Positions 25,613 through 36,590 of a stretch of 64,000 nt of DNA are shown here, piece after piece. A program made the position numbers and the translations under genes. The stretch's first letter is position 1; each line of letters begins with the position of its first letter. The stretch comes from Desulfosporosinus shakirovi (lineage in GTDB: Bacteria > Bacillota > Desulfitobacteriia > Desulfitobacteriales > Desulfitobacteriaceae). The DNA lies in NCBI RefSeq assembly GCF_020595055.1, contig NZ_JAJDOO010000001.1:62001-126000 (forward strand), written 5' to 3'. Under the pieces are notes generated by a model. It saw only the letters and a program-made list of their open reading frames with translations. It was not told where the DNA came from and did no database searches.

Positions 25613-28600
25613 CTACAACGGCAAAAGACCCGGCGAAATACTTTCGATCACTTGGAGCAAGGCTGCAGCGGTATCTAAGCTTGTAAAGCAAGGAATTCCA
25701 TGTTCCACGGCTGCTCTTCGGATCGCGAAACCGTCACTTGCCTGTGCTCGACCATGGGTAGTTGTATTAAGGACATATTGAATCTTTTGTTTGCGGATGC
25801 CATCAATAATTTCATTTGAGCCGTCATGCAACTTAGCAATCGTTTCAACCCTTATTCCCTCACACTTTAGATAACGAGTTGTGCCTTCTGTCGCTAAGAT
25901 GCGGAACCCAATTTCAGCGAACCGCCGAGCAAGAGCCACCCCTTCCGCTTTATCACGATCTGCCAAGGTTATCAACACAGAACCGTAAGTTGTAAAGGAG
26001 AGTCCCGCTCCTAGCAGAGCTTTGTAGAGAGCCTTTTCATAGGTCCTGTCCATTCCCATCACTTCACCAGTCGATTTCATCTCAGGACCTAAGGACGGTT
26101 CGACCCGTTGAAGCTTAGAGAAGGAAAACACAGGTGCCTTAACGGCAACCCGATTACCAATTGGCCAGAGGCCGAGAGGGATCCCTATGTCTTCCCATTT
26201 CCTGCCTAAGATTACTTGGGTCGCCCAGTCTACGATCGGGATTCCAGTGACTTTACTCAAAAAGGGAACCGTACGACTTGAGCGCGGGTTAACTTCCAGG
26301 ACAAAGAGTTCCTTGTAATAAATAACATATTGGATATTCAGTAACCCTTTGATTTTTAAGGATCGTGCTAACGATTCTGTTAAAGCAATGATACGGTCTT
26401 GCATACTTATGTCCAGTGTTTGAGGCGGATAGACCGCGATAGAATCTCCGGAATGAACGCCGGCCCGCTCTAAATGTTCCATAATTCCGGGGATAAAGAC
26501 GTTTTCTCCATCCGAGATGGCATCAACCTCTACCTCAGTTCCGAGCAGATATTGGTCCATCCAGATCTCCTGATCTGAGGATGCGGACAAGGCACGCTTG
26601 ATAACAGGCTCTAATTCCTTCTCTTCATACACAATGTCCATAGCCCGTCCACCTAAAACATAGGAAGGGCGAACCACCAAAGGAAACCCTATCTCTTGGG
26701 CAATACGTTGCACTTGCTCCATATTCGTTGCCCCGCCTCCGCGTGGTCGCTTTGCTCCAAGTTCTTGCAGAACACGATCAAAGGTTCCGCGCTCCTCTGC
26801 CCGGTCAATGTCTTCAACCGTCGTACCTAAAATCTTATATCCGCGACTTGCCAGTCCGCTTGCTAAACCTATTGCTGTCTGCCCGCCAAATTGAACGACT
26901 ACACCATCGGGCTTTTCTTTGTCTAAAATCTCTGAAACATCCTCTAAGGTCAAGGGCTCGAAATAGAGCCGATCAGCTGTGTCAAAATCTGTGGAAACCG
27001 TCTCAGGATTGTTATTAATAATAATACTTTCGAAGCCCGCTTTTCTCAAGGCCAGCACGGCATGTACGGAGCAATAATCGAATTCTATACCCTGCCCAAT
27101 TCGGATCGAGCCTGACCCTAAGACAACTACTTTGGGCAGCTTATGAACTTCCCCTTCATCCTCAACGTCATAGCTGGAATAAAAGTAAGGTGTCGTCGCT
27201 TCAAACTCTCCTGCACAGGTATCGACCATTTTAAAAACGGGTCGAATGCTATGCTTCATTCTAAACTGATGTACTTCTTCTTCGGTACTCTTCCAGAGGG
27301 AAGCAATCTCTTGATCTGAGAATCCAAGCCGTTTGACACAGAGCAATGCCTGTTCATCCCAAGGCGTGTTTGCTATGGACGTTGTCTCATCGACTAAGCG
27401 TTTGAGTATATTCAAATAGTAGCGATTCCAGCCTGTCTCTTGAACCAGCCACTCCACCGTCCAGCCGCGTTTTAAGCACTCGGCAAAAACGAATAGCTGC
27501 CGATCATCGGGTTCTAGGCAGGCAGTTTTAAGTTCGGCATCTGAAAGACGCTCAAGCTCGAACAAACGGACCCCATACACTTTTATATCGAGAGAACGGA
27601 TGGCTTTAAGCAGGGCAGTTTCTAAGTTCCGACCGATACCCATGACTTCACCGGTTGCCTTCATCTGGGTTCCTAAATGACGGTCAGCATCCGTAAATTT
27701 ATCAAAAGGCCAGCGTGGGAACTTAACTACTACATAGTCTAGAGCCGGTTCAAAACAAGCTGATGTTTTTCCTGTAACCGCATTTTTAAGTTCTGTCAGT
27801 GCATAACCTAAAGCTATTTTAGCTGCGACCTTAGCGATCGGATACCCTGTCGCTTTAGAAGCCAGGGCACTGGAACGGCTTAAACGGGGATTGACCTCGA
27901 TCACGACATATTCCATTCTTGAGGGATGGAGTGCAAATTGGACATTACATCCCCCTTCAATACCCAAGCCATTTACAATTCGCAGAGACGCACTGCGCAG
28001 GGTTTGAACCTCTCGATCCGTCAAGGTCTGACAGGGTGCAACAACAATACTGTCCCCCGTATGTATTCCTACCGGATCCATGTTTTCCATATGGCAAATC
28101 GTGATACAGTTTCCGACTCCATCACGTAAGACTTCAAACTCAACTTCCTTCCAACCAGCCACACTCCGTTCTACGAGAATCTGACTGATAAGACTTGCCT
28201 GCAAACCACTTTGTGCAATTTGCTTAAGTTCAGCAACGTTTTGGACAATTCCTCCGCCGGTTCCACCTAAGGTAAAGGCTGGTCGTACAATAAGAGGGTA
28301 TCCAGTTTTATCGGCGAATATTAGCGCATCTTCAACATGGGATACAATCATGCTTTCCGGAATTGGTTCACCCAGCTCTTTCATCAAGGCCCGAAAGCTC
28401 TCTCGGTCTTCTGCTTGATCAATGCTTTTAAGAGAGGTTCCCATCAAGGTGACCTCACAACGCTCCAAAACCCCTCTTTTAGCAAGCTGATAGGCCAAGT
28501 TCAGCCCGGTTTGCCCTCCCATTGTAGGGATCAACCCGTCCGGCCGCTCCCGCTCAATAATCCGTTCCACGGATTCCACTGTCAATGGTTCTATATAAAC

Positions 28601-28786
28601 TCTATCTGCAGTTTCTCGATCGGTCATAATCGTGGCAGGATTGGAATTTACCAGAATGACCTCTACCCCTTCTTCGCGCAAAGCCCTACAGGCCTGCGTG
28701 CCGGCGTAGTCAAACTCAGCCGCCTGCCCAATTACTATGGGGCCAGATCCAATTACCAGAACCTTTTTCCACTCTTTCCTGGGCAT
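25613..28786 (-). CDS. carB: Carbamoyl-phosphate synthase large subunit
   Basis: A 1057-residue enzyme built of two ATP-grasp halves and a C-terminal allosteric MGS-like domain (about 930-1057). The N-terminal half begins [21 protein letters not shown] and the second repeats [18 protein letters not shown] near 560. Two phosphorylations and carbamate formation give carbamoyl phosphate. The 3' end runs 26 bases before pyrK and the gene starts two bases after carA ends. Only one carAB pair is seen here, so it probably serves both pyrimidine and arginine pathways unless another exists elsewhere. Confidence 0.97.
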   Translation of the reverse strand: MPRKEWKKVLVIGSGPIVIGQAAEFDYAGTQACRALREEGVEVILVNSNPATIMTDRETADRVYIEPLTVESVERIIERERPDGLIPTMGGQTGLNLAYQLAKRGVLERCEVTLMGTSLKSIDQAEDRESFRALMKELGEPIPESMIVSHVEDALIFADKTGYPLIVRPAFTLGGTGGGIVQNVAELKQIAQSGLQASLISQILVERSVAGWKEVEFEVLRDGVGNCITICHMENMDPVGIHTGDSIVVAPCQTLTDREVQTLRSASLRIVNGLGIEGGCNVQFALHPSRMEYVVIEVNPRLSRSSALASKATGYPIAKVAAKIALGYALTELKNAVTGKTSACFEPALDYVVVKFPRWPFDKFTDADRHLGTQMKATGEVMGIGRNLETALLKAIRSLDIKVYGVRLFELERLSDAELKTACLEPDDRQLFVFAECLKRGWTVEWLVQETGWNRYYLNILKRLVDETTSIANTPWDEQALLCVKRLGFSDQEIASLWKSTEEEVHQFRMKHSIRPVFKMVDTCAGEFEATTPYFYSSYDVEDEGEVHKLPKVVVLGSGSIRIGQGIEFDYCSVHAVLALRKAGFESIIINNNPETVSTDFDTADRLYFEPLTLEDVSEILDKEKPDGVVVQFGGQTAIGLASGLASRGYKILGTTVEDIDRAEERGTFDRVLQELGAKRPRGGGATNMEQVQRIAQEIGFPLVVRPSYVLGGRAMDIVYEEKELEPVIKRALSASSDQEIWMDQYLLGTEVEVDAISDGENVFIPGIMEHLERAGVHSGDSIAVYPPQTLDISMQDRIIALTESLARSLKIKGLLNIQYVIYYKELFVLEVNPRSSRTVPFLSKVTGIPIVDWATQVILGRKWEDIGIPLGLWPIGNRVAVKAPVFSFSKLQRVEPSLGPEMKSTGEVMGMDRTYEKALYKALLGAGLSFTTYGSVLITLADRDKAEGVALARRFAEIGFRILATEGTTRYLKCEGIRVETIAKLHDGSNEIIDGIRKQKIQYVLNTTTHGRAQASDGFAIRRAAVEHGIPCFTSLDTAAALLQVIESISPGLLPL

Positions 28787-28788
28787 GC

Positions 28789-29895
28789 TTATCGTCTCCC
28801 TTTTTGTGTCGAACTTCTCAAGACAACATCCTTGAAATGGTCGAAAATTTCCGCGTTTTCCTCTGGTCCCGGAGCGCCTTCCGGATGAAATTGTACGGAC
28901 AGAACAGGATAAGTTAAGTGCTCCATCCCTTCTACGGTTCCATCATTAAGATTGCGCAAGGTGACTTCAAAACCGGACCCTGTCAAAGATGCTTCCTCCA
29001 CTGCATAGCCATGGTTTTGGGAGGTCATAGTTGCTTTTCCTGAACGAATATCTATGACCGGATGATTTCCCCCGCGATGCCCATAGGGAAGTTTATAGGT
29101 TTTTCCGCCTGCGGCCAAGGCCAAGAGTTGATGCCCTAAGCAGATACCCAAGACCGGCAACTTATCATACAACTTGCGCACCATGGCAATTCCTTCAGAC
29201 AATTCTTCCGGATCTCCGGGACCATTGCTTAAAACCAATCCGCTTGGCCGATGTCTTAGAATTTCTTCAGCCGTTGACCTGGCGGGGAATACCATGATTC
29301 GGAACTCTCTCTTCTGCAGGTTGCGAATAATATTTCGTTTCACTCCAAAATCCAATACCGCGATTAAGTGCCCAGATCCAGGAATTTCATAAGCTTCTTT
29401 TACCGTTGACCGATAGACCCAGTGTTCACTTTTGTCCTCTATTTTCCTTTGGGAATTAGCCCAGTACTCTACTCCCGCCTCTTGCGTTTGAACTAATAAG
29501 CCGGGCAGTGTTCCAAATTGCCTTAAATACCTGGTCAAAGCCCGTGTATCTACACCCTTTAAGCCTTGAACCCCATGCTGTTGGCAATAATCCTCTAAAG
29601 ACCCCTCACCATGCAGACTCCCCTCACCTTCAGAAAGTTCTCGAACGATAAGTCCCTGCAAGCGAGTTTTATCTGCTTCATTTTCTTCATGGTGCCAGCC
29701 ATAGTTTCCGATTAGAGGTTGAGTTAAGACCAGTATCTGACCGGCATAAGATAAATCCGTGACCATTTCTTGATAGCCACTCATAGACGTATTGAAGACA
29801 ACTTCCTGCTCTTTCAGCTGTGCAGAACTCTTCGACCATTCCCCAAACTCTTTTCCCTCAAAGGTTGTCCCATCCTTGAAAACGAGATAAGCCAC
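28789..29895 (-). CDS. carA: Carbamoyl-phosphate synthase small (glutaminase) subunit
   Basis: A class I glutamine amidotransferase supplying ammonia to CarB. The nucleophile is the Cys of [12 protein letters not shown]; the His-Glu pair is in VQFHPEG. The family start is read as GTG 29895 ([13 protein letters not shown]) giving 368 residues; an upstream in-frame ATG at 29934 adds 13 basic residues. Two bases separate it from carB. The gap before it (29896-30042) holds only low-complexity sequence. Confidence 0.95.
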   Translation of the reverse strand: MAYLVFKDGTTFEGKEFGEWSKSSAQLKEQEVVFNTSMSGYQEMVTDLSYAGQILVLTQPLIGNYGWHHEENEADKTRLQGLIVRELSEGEGSLHGEGSLEDYCQQHGVQGLKGVDTRALTRYLRQFGTLPGLLVQTQEAGVEYWANSQRKIEDKSEHWVYRSTVKEAYEIPGSGHLIAVLDFGVKRNIIRNLQKREFRIMVFPARSTAEEILRHRPSGLVLSNGPGDPEELSEGIAMVRKLYDKLPVLGICLGHQLLALAAGGKTYKLPYGHRGGNHPVIDIRSGKATMTSQNHGYAVEEASLTGSGFEVTLRNLNDGTVEGMEHLTYPVLSVQFHPEGAPGPEENAEIFDHFKDVVLRSSTQKGRR

Positions 29896-30042
29896 CTTCG
29901 ACACTTCCTCTCTCCGCGTAGTCTTCATTCGCACATTCTTTTAGCTAACACTAACCAAGCACCTAGCACTTAATTCTAAACACTTTACCCACGCTCTATC
30001 TAAACACTCTATTGATATTCTTATCAAAGACGTTTAAGCGCA

Positions 30043-31353
30043 CTAAATAACCGTTCTATCTCTCTGTACAAGCCTGCCTTCTACCCAGACCATCACCGGA
30101 AATCCTTGCATAGTTTTCCCCAAGAACGGAGTATTGCGCGCTTTTGAAACCAGTTTAGCTGGCTCAATCACCTCCGAGAAATCCGGATCAAAGAGCACCA
30201 TATCTGCCGAAGCCCCAGGCTTTAATGATCCCCCGGGCAGACCAAATCTCTGCGCTGGAGTATCGCTCCAGGCCTCAATCACCCGATCTAAGGACATGCG
30301 TCCTGGTAAGACTAAATACTGCCATACCGCACTTAATGCAGTCTCTAAGCTAGCAATTCCAAAGGGCGCTTCCGCAAATGGACGCGCTTTTTCTGCCTGA
30401 GTGTGTGGGGCATGGTCGGTGGCAATCATGTCTATAGTTCCATCTCTAAGTCCTTCAATAAGGGCTTCGCGATCTCCTCTGGAACCCAGTGGAGGATTAA
30501 CCTTAAGAGCTGTATCAGTGATACCTATCTCTTCATCACAGAAAATTAGATGGTGAGGATTGACTTCTGCCGTGACATCAACCCCTCGCGCTTTAGCTTT
30601 TCGAATTAACTCTACACTCTCCGTCGTCGAAATATGGGCCAAATGAAGTTTCCCGCCAGTTTCCTCAGCTAGAATTAAATCCCTGGCAACGATCACGCTT
30701 TCTGCACTGGCTGGAATTCCTCTTAACCCCATCCGACCGGAAGCAACTCCACGGCGCATCAAACCTTCTCCAGCTAAATCTTTATCCTCGCAATGACTGA
30801 TAATCGGAAATCCAGTGAGTTTAGCATATTCCAAAGCAAGCCGCATCACTTCCGAGTTCTGAATATTTTTGCCGTCATCGGAAAAGGCAACGGCTCCACC
30901 CTCTTTCATATCTGCCATCTCGACCAGTTCGGTACCCAGCATTCCTTTAGTAACCGTCCCTATCGGCAGTACATGAGCATATCCGGCACGTTCTCCCTGT
31001 CTGCATATGAATTCAATCAAAGCCCGATTATCAATCGGCGGTTGGGTGTTAGCCATCGCCATAATCGTCGTAAACCCGCCTCGTACTGCAGCTCGTGATC
31101 CACACAAAATATCTTCTTTATCTTCTTGTCCTGGTTCACGTAAATGAGTGTGTACATCTATCAGCCCCGGGAAAAGAAATTTACCTTTCCCGTTTATCGT
31201 CTCCAGTGATTCACCCTGAGCTTTTTCTAAAACTTCCTTTTCTGTCAATGAAGATGAAATTTCTAAAACTTGCCCACCTTTAACGAGAACATCCCGGGGA
31301 GCTGAAATTTTTTGACTTGGATCTATAACCCAGACGTCTTTAAGCCACCACAT
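30043..31353 (-). CDS. pyrC: Dihydroorotase
   Basis: A 436-residue zinc amidohydrolase closing carbamoyl aspartate to dihydroorotate. The metal-binding DVHTHLREPG has H68 and H70; further ligands appear in ISHCED, LAHIST and the catalytic Asp in IATDHAPH. This is the long (type I) class. It overlaps the pyrB end by 14 bases, and GGAGGG lies seven bases before the ATG. Confidence 0.96.
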   Translation of the reverse strand: MWWLKDVWVIDPSQKISAPRDVLVKGGQVLEISSSLTEKEVLEKAQGESLETINGKGKFLFPGLIDVHTHLREPGQEDKEDILCGSRAAVRGGFTTIMAMANTQPPIDNRALIEFICRQGERAGYAHVLPIGTVTKGMLGTELVEMADMKEGGAVAFSDDGKNIQNSEVMRLALEYAKLTGFPIISHCEDKDLAGEGLMRRGVASGRMGLRGIPASAESVIVARDLILAEETGGKLHLAHISTTESVELIRKAKARGVDVTAEVNPHHLIFCDEEIGITDTALKVNPPLGSRGDREALIEGLRDGTIDMIATDHAPHTQAEKARPFAEAPFGIASLETALSAVWQYLVLPGRMSLDRVIEAWSDTPAQRFGLPGGSLKPGASADMVLFDPDFSEVIEPAKLVSKARNTPFLGKTMQGFPVMVWVEGRLVQRDRTVI

Positions 31354-32275
31354 TGCTAGACCCTCCTATCAGTAAATAAATTAGCGCCATACGAATCGCC
31401 ACGCCGTTCGTGACTTGACGCTCAATTAGAGCATCTACACTGTTTGCTACGTCATCCGAGATTTCTACGCCTCGGTTCATCGGTCCAGGGTGTAATACAA
31501 TGCTCTGTTTTCCGGTTTTCTTAAGACGCTCTGTCGTCAATCCATAGAGATGGCTGTACTCACGCAGGCTGGGAAATAGCCCGCTTTTCTGCCGTTCAAG
31601 TTGGAGACGAAGAGCCATGACAATATCCGCTCCTGGTAAAGCGCTGTCCAGATCATGAGTTATTTTAACTCCGAGGCCCTCCATTTCGGCAGGAACTAAA
31701 GTTGGAGGGCCTGCAAAAGTCACATTGACTCCCATTTTTTGAAGGCACCAAGCATTACTGCGAGCTACCCTGGAATGCAATACGTCCCCAACGATGACGA
31801 CGTTCTTTCCTTCTAATTCCCCAAGATTCTCCTGCATCGTAAAAATATCTAATAGCGCTTGAGTTGGATGGGCATGCTGCCCATCTCCAGCATTGATCAC
31901 CGCAGGATCGAGGATATCCGCTAAAAATTTGGCAGACCCTGAACTGGGATGGCGCAGAATTACCACATCAGCGCGCATCGCCTGAATGGTCTTAGCGGTA
32001 TCATATAAGCTTTCGCCCTTACTTACACTGCTCTGAGCAACAGCTATACTTGTCGTATCCGCCCCTAATACCTTGGCAGCCATTTCGAAGGAGGTTCGAG
32101 TCCGTGTACTTGCTTCATAGAATAGATTAACTACCGATTTTCCTTTTAATGTAGGCAATTTCTTAATTGGGCGCATCAGAATTTCTTTCATCACCTTCGC
32201 AGTATGCAGAATATGTCGAATTTCCTCCACACTCATATCTTCAATCGCCAGAATGTCTTTACGCTGCCATTTCAT
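31340..32275 (-). CDS. pyrB: Aspartate carbamoyltransferase catalytic subunit
   Basis: A 311-residue transferase joining carbamoyl phosphate and aspartate. The carbamoyl-phosphate site STRTRTSFE begins at 56, HPTQALLD lies near 136 and the aspartate-binding HPGPMNRG near 264. No regulatory pyrI was found, as in Bacillus. It has a private PyrR attenuator upstream, so it is controlled separately from pyrR although they are adjacent. Confidence 0.97.
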   Translation of the reverse strand: MKWQRKDILAIEDMSVEEIRHILHTAKVMKEILMRPIKKLPTLKGKSVVNLFYEASTRTRTSFEMAAKVLGADTTSIAVAQSSVSKGESLYDTAKTIQAMRADVVILRHPSSGSAKFLADILDPAVINAGDGQHAHPTQALLDIFTMQENLGELEGKNVVIVGDVLHSRVARSNAWCLQKMGVNVTFAGPPTLVPAEMEGLGVKITHDLDSALPGADIVMALRLQLERQKSGLFPSLREYSHLYGLTTERLKKTGKQSIVLHPGPMNRGVEISDDVANSVDALIERQVTNGVAIRMALIYLLIGGSSNVVA

Positions 32276-32358
32276 CAGTAAACCTCCCTAATTTTTTCCA
32301 TCTCTTATTATCTCTAATGAATTTGTGATTATCCCTCGCCTTACATCCCTAAAACATA

Positions 32359-32393
32359 AAAATCCTCGTCCCGTAGAGAGGGAGAGGATTTAA
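32359..32393 (-). terminator. Attenuator terminator before pyrB
   Basis: On the minus strand AAATCCTC-TCCC pairs with GGGA-CGAGGATTT and ends in TTTTT. It lies about 85 bases before the pyrB start. Confidence 0.85.
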
Positions 32394-32411
32394 ACATAGG
32401 CATAACCTATA

Positions 32412-32444
32412 TCCGCTCGCCCCTTGGTCATCTCTCTGGATAAC
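32412..32444 (-). promoter_or_regulatory. PyrR-binding site in the pyrB leader
   Basis: The minus strand reads TTATCCAGAGAGATGACC followed by AAGGGG, matching the PyrR core with its CAGAGA loop closed by an ATC/GAT stem. It precedes the terminator at 32359-32393. Confidence 0.82.
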
Positions 32445-32464
32445 ATTTAAAGGGTAACGTTGGT

Positions 32465-33115
<651 letters not shown>

Positions 33116-33121
33116 TCACAT

Positions 33122-33155
33122 TTCCGTCTGCCTTCCCAAGCCTCTCGGGACTTCA
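33122..33155 (-). promoter_or_regulatory. PyrR-binding site in the pyrR leader
   Basis: The minus strand reads GAAGTCCCGAGAGGCTTGGG followed by AAGG, almost identical to the known PyrR consensus. The following GCAGACGG can pair with the terminator arm CTGTCTGC to make the alternative antiterminator. Confidence 0.88.
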
Positions 33156-33180
33156 TTAAAGGCCATAACACTTGTCACTA

Positions 33181-33209
33181 AGTTTACTTTAGGATTGATC
33201 AAAAGTCAA
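33181..33209 (-). promoter_or_regulatory. SigA promoter of the pyr operon
   Basis: TTGACT (33209-33204) and TAAACT (33186-33181) are 17 bases apart on the minus strand. The -35 box overlaps the stop codon of rluD, so the pyr operon starts inside the rluD end. Confidence 0.7.
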
Positions 33210-34252
33210 TGAGATGATTGGGTGATGCGTAATTTTTCAATGAGAACTGAAAAACTTTTAGGTACAGGGGCTTCGAACTTCATCCGTGCCCCGCTGCACG
33301 GATGAACAAAACCTAAGTGCGCGGCATGGAGCATTTGTCCTTTAAGCCCATTAAAATTTCGTTTGGGTCCATATACAGGATCCCCCAGAACCGGATGCTT
33401 AATATAGGCCATATGCACACGGATCTGATGAGTTCTACCGGTCTCTAAACGAACTTCCAAATATGAAGTCTCACTAAAACGTTCTAAAACAGTATAATGT
33501 GTCACAGCTAGTTTGGAATGATGCATTATCACAGCCATACGTTTACGATCTGATGGATCACGTCCAATCGGCGCATCAACGGTCCCAGAGGGTTCAAGCA
33601 TGACCCCGTGAACCAGTGCTAAGTATTTCCGCTCCATCGTATGCGCTTTAAGTTGCGCAGCCAGCCCTTGGTGGGCTGTATCGTTCTTAGCAACCACCAA
33701 AATCCCCGATGTATCTTTATCAATACGATGTACGATACCAGGACGTAAAACTCCGTTAATTCCTGAAAGGTTCTCACAATGAAATAACAAGGCATTAACC
33801 ATCGTTCCTGTCCAGGCACCCGGAGCAGGGTGGACAACCATTCCCTGAGGTTTATTCACAACCAAAACATCCTCATCCTCGTAAAGGATCTCAAGGGGGA
33901 TATTTTCAGGTTCAGCCGTTGACTCTCTTGGAGCAGGGATCATCACTTCAATCTTATCCCCTGTGCGAACTTTATAATTTGCCTTTTTAGGTAACCCGTT
34001 AACCCTAATACACTCTTGAGTAATGAGTCCTTGAACGAAAGACCTGCTCTTCCCTAAAATTTCAGTTACTCCAAGGTCCAAACGTATTCCTGCAGGAAGC
34101 TCAATAACTTTCTCTTCAACTGAAATGCCTGACCCTGCAGGCAAGGCTTCCTCGCTAAAGGATGCTTGCTCATCAAATTCAAAATCAAGGTCCTCAATTT
34201 CAGACTCAATGGTAGATTTTGTAAACTCTTTTTCCACTTTTATAACCGCCAA
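33206..34252 (-). CDS. rluD: Pseudouridine synthase, RluA/RluD family
   Basis: A 348-residue RNA-modifying enzyme, counterpart of B. subtilis YlyB. An S4 RNA-binding domain (about 55-110) is followed by the synthase domain with the catalytic aspartate D178 in HRIDKDTSG. It probably makes pseudouridine in 23S rRNA. Residues 1-45 form an acidic, serine-rich extension that other members lack; the annotated TTG start has no clear ribosome site, so an internal start is possible. lspA lies just upstream, as in Bacillus. Confidence 0.92.
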   Translation of the reverse strand: MAVIKVEKEFTKSTIESEIEDLDFEFDEQASFSEEALPAGSGISVEEKVIELPAGIRLDLGVTEILGKSRSFVQGLITQECIRVNGLPKKANYKVRTGDKIEVMIPAPRESTAEPENIPLEILYEDEDVLVVNKPQGMVVHPAPGAWTGTMVNALLFHCENLSGINGVLRPGIVHRIDKDTSGILVVAKNDTAHQGLAAQLKAHTMERKYLALVHGVMLEPSGTVDAPIGRDPSDRKRMAVIMHHSKLAVTHYTVLERFSETSYLEVRLETGRTHQIRVHMAYIKHPVLGDPVYGPKRNFNGLKGQMLHAAHLGFVHPCSGARMKFEAPVPKSFSVLIEKLRITQSSH

Positions 34253-34295
34253 TACATTGATTTATAGTTTTTCGATGTACCTTTCTCTAAACAGT

Positions 34296-34772
34296 TCACT
34301 TATTGGATACGTCGAACTCTGATTTACTTGGAGTTTTTTTTTCATCCCGATAAATAGCGAGCATCAGTAACCCCACTCCTATGACAATCATACTGTCTGC
34401 GAAATTAAATACATAAGGCCAAATCTGAAAATCAAGATAATCTACAACTCGTCCGATGACGAGCCTGTCATACAGGTTCCCCAGTGCTCCCCCTCCGATT
34501 ATTCCTAACGCCAATCGTGTAATCCTTTCCTTACGCGGAATACGAAACTGCCCATAAATTATCCCACTAATTACCAGGACTGCAGTAACAATAAAAATCC
34601 AGGTTTGGCCGGCCATCAGACCAAACGCCGCGCCTGGATTAAGGACATATGTCAAATGAAAAACTTTAGGGATAACTTTCAGCGTCTCGCCAGGAATAAA
34701 GTTTGTCTGAACTAAAAATTTTATATAACGATCAATACCCCATACCCCGATGATTGTAAGCCAAACCACCAA
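34296..34772 (-). CDS. lspA: Lipoprotein signal peptidase (signal peptidase II)
   Basis: An aspartyl protease of four membrane helices, about 158 residues, cleaving signal peptides of prolipoproteins. The two catalytic aspartates are in GGALGNLYDRL and FNFADS; NPGAAFGL is also typical. TTG 34772, with GGGAGG eight bases ahead, is favoured. The longer reading from ATG 34862 adds 30 residues and would be unusual for the family. Confidence 0.92.
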   Translation of the reverse strand: MVVWLTIIGVWGIDRYIKFLVQTNFIPGETLKVIPKVFHLTYVLNPGAAFGLMAGQTWIFIVTAVLVISGIIYGQFRIPRKERITRLALGIIGGGALGNLYDRLVIGRVVDYLDFQIWPYVFNFADSMIVIGVGLLMLAIYRDEKKTPSKSEFDVSNK

Positions 34773-34862
34773 CCGTCCAACCTCCCTCTTTCCCCTAATC
34801 TTAACACAGGGCTCAAAGTGGGGCAAACTAATCATGAGTGGACATATAAAGACAAAATACAT

Positions 34863-35146
34863 TGCATTTCGTCAATGAGCGCAAGTGGACTGCAATGGAG
34901 TTCGTGTCGGATGCGCCAGGGCTACATACCGACTTAAGCCTCTATCTTAAAAGATACCTACTGGCCCAAGATGTACGAACATGATAGTTTCGTCTACTGT
35001 GTTCCGGTACGATAGTGTCCGGGGGACACTATCGCCGTGGACGCAATCTCTTTAAACTACTTAACGCCTGAAGGAACGCTATCTCCAAGGGAGCGGACCC
35101 ATAGGAACACTCATCCTCGTAAAGTGTGCTCTCATATGCTTTAATC
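34863..35146. other. Gene-free 284-base gap with a strong hairpin
   Basis: Between lspA and ylyA no coding sequence is supported. CGATAGTGTCC-GGG-GGACACTATCG at 35010-35034 is a perfect 11-bp hairpin without a T-run. Several shorter complementary runs flank it and base composition is more GC-balanced than other gaps in the window, hinting at a structured RNA or an element scar. No family recognised. Confidence 0.35.
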
Positions 35147-35821
35147 CTAAGTTCGTCCATGCTCTTTGCTATAATGAATAGTATTTACTCGTCCTTCTGG
35201 TTCTCTCTGGGTTTCAATGGTTTCAATATACTCAACTGCCCCAATCGTTTCATCTGAGTCTTCATAAAGATTGTTTGGATCTGAGATATCTCTATTAGTA
35301 CCTAAATCTTGAAGGGAATCCGAGGTTCCATAACGCGCGACCGCCTGCCAAGAATCTTCACCATCAAACTCCACCCGATCCGTACCGTCATTAACGGTTC
35401 TGGAAAAGGGACGATTCAAGATTTCATTTTCTACTGGATCACGATGTAATGAATGTTGCTCTTCCTTCTCTTCTTCGCGACTGCATTCAGCACATACCGT
35501 AGTATATGGCAGTACCTCGAGTCGTTCATACGGAATCTTTTGACCGCAATGTTCACACTTTGCATATTCCCCTTTTTCAAAACGTTCTAAAGCGCCATCA
35601 ATTGCTCCGATTCTATGGTTTAACCGATCATGCTCTGCGACATCACGAGACCGCTGATATACTTCTGTTCCAACATCTGCTGGATGATTGTCCACGAGGG
35701 ACAATTCACCTAAAGAATCTTTCATATCCCCGCTAAATAGTTCTGCCGCAGTTTCCATTATCTCAGCTCTTTCATCACGAAGCGTTTTGATCAGTTTATC
35801 GTAATGCATTTGCTTTTTCAA
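35147..35821 (-). CDS. ylyA: TraR/DksA-type zinc-finger protein (YlyA/YteA family)
   Basis: A 224-residue protein with an N-terminal helical hairpin and a four-cysteine zinc finger: C89 and C92 (CEHCG), C110 and C113 (CAEC). The C-terminal 100 residues are acidic and include the block REPEGRVNTIHYSKEH. In B. subtilis YlyA sits between ileS and lspA and modulates SigG-dependent transcription. The TTG start follows AGGAGG by nine bases. Its place before lspA supports orthology with YlyA. Confidence 0.85.
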   Translation of the reverse strand: MKKQMHYDKLIKTLRDERAEIMETAAELFSGDMKDSLGELSLVDNHPADVGTEVYQRSRDVAEHDRLNHRIGAIDGALERFEKGEYAKCEHCGQKIPYERLEVLPYTTVCAECSREEEKEEQHSLHRDPVENEILNRPFSRTVNDGTDRVEFDGEDSWQAVARYGTSDSLQDLGTNRDISDPNNLYEDSDETIGAVEYIETIETQREPEGRVNTIHYSKEHGRT

Positions 35822-35844
35822 TTAAACTCGCCTCCTAATCCTAT

Positions 35845-36195
35845 CTAGGGCTGATTAACATATTTACTAAGTTCTGCAATAAACCCTCCAATAACCGGTA
35901 GATTCAAGACCACTATCCTTTTTAACAGAAAATAAGCAAATCCTGCGAGTAGCCCAGCCCCAAGCGCTGTTCCCAATCCTCGAATGAGACCAACCAGGAA
36001 ATTAAACCAAAGCATGCGTCCTGGACGATTCAAATACCCGATATATTCGGCTAATCTCATTTTTTCCAGAGTCTCTGCCAATAAAACAACCTGATGTCTT
36101 AACCCAGCCAACTCCTGCTCATTTACGAGATCTGAGCTTTCTTTGTTTGCTGAAGGTTTCACGGTCAATTTATCTTCTTCATTTGGAACGGCCAT
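35845..36195 (-). CDS. DUF5665 membrane protein
   Basis: About 116 residues: a polar N-terminal third, a helix (ELAGLRHQVVLLAETLEKMRLAEYIGYL split around 35-62), then two hydrophobic segments near 70-95 and 100-112. The MRLAEYIGYLNRPGRM block and following helix-glycine pattern fit DUF5665, small membrane proteins of unknown role common in clostridia. ATG 36195 is chosen over the GTG three codons upstream because GAGGTGG sits five bases before it. Confidence 0.7.
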   Translation of the reverse strand: MAVPNEEDKLTVKPSANKESSDLVNEQELAGLRHQVVLLAETLEKMRLAEYIGYLNRPGRMLWFNFLVGLIRGLGTALGAGLLAGFAYFLLKRIVVLNLPVIGGFIAELSKYVNQP

Positions 36196-36590
36196 GTTAT
36201 CCACCTCACGTTAAAACATCTATATTTAGTGTTCCCACGTCCTAAAAATTTACACTGATCAACAAATTTTATAAATAGTGTATAAAACGCCCACTTTCAG
36301 AGTGGGTGTCTAAACAATTAATGGATCGAGACTTACGAAATAAACCCTTAAAGAATAGTATAACTTCGTTACACATATATGTATAACTTTTTTTAATTTT
36401 GATGAAATGCAAAAATAAAAGGCTATAATAGACACTTTTATGAAGTGATTATTATAGCCTTTTTAAAAGGTTATTATTTTATTCTAAGAACTTTCAAACC
36501 GCATCTTCAATTCTGATTATAAGAGTTTCTTACTCGTACCAGTTCTATTACCTCACTGCCAAGATAAAAAATATTTAGGAAGTCCCTATT
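36196..36590. other. 395-base AT-rich gap with two terminator-like hairpins
   Basis: Contains ACGCCCACT-TTCAG-AGTGGGTGT at 36287-36309, running into TTTTAT on the minus strand, and a hairpin at 36417-36464. About 105 bases lie between them; a minus-strand small RNA ending at the first hairpin is possible but no convincing promoter was seen. The remainder holds the downstream end of pduL. Confidence 0.4.
36417..36464. terminator. Terminator after pduL
   Basis: AAAAGGCTATAATA pairs with TATTATAGCCTTTT and the loop contains ACTT/AAGT. A and T runs on both sides allow either direction; pduL is the nearest upstream minus-strand gene. Confidence 0.75.

Noticed and set aside
36352-36386. loxP-like string (ATAACTTCGT with a downstream TATAACTT)
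   Set aside because: Only one half-arm matches and there is no inverted second arm or 8-base spacer; chance in AT-rich DNA.
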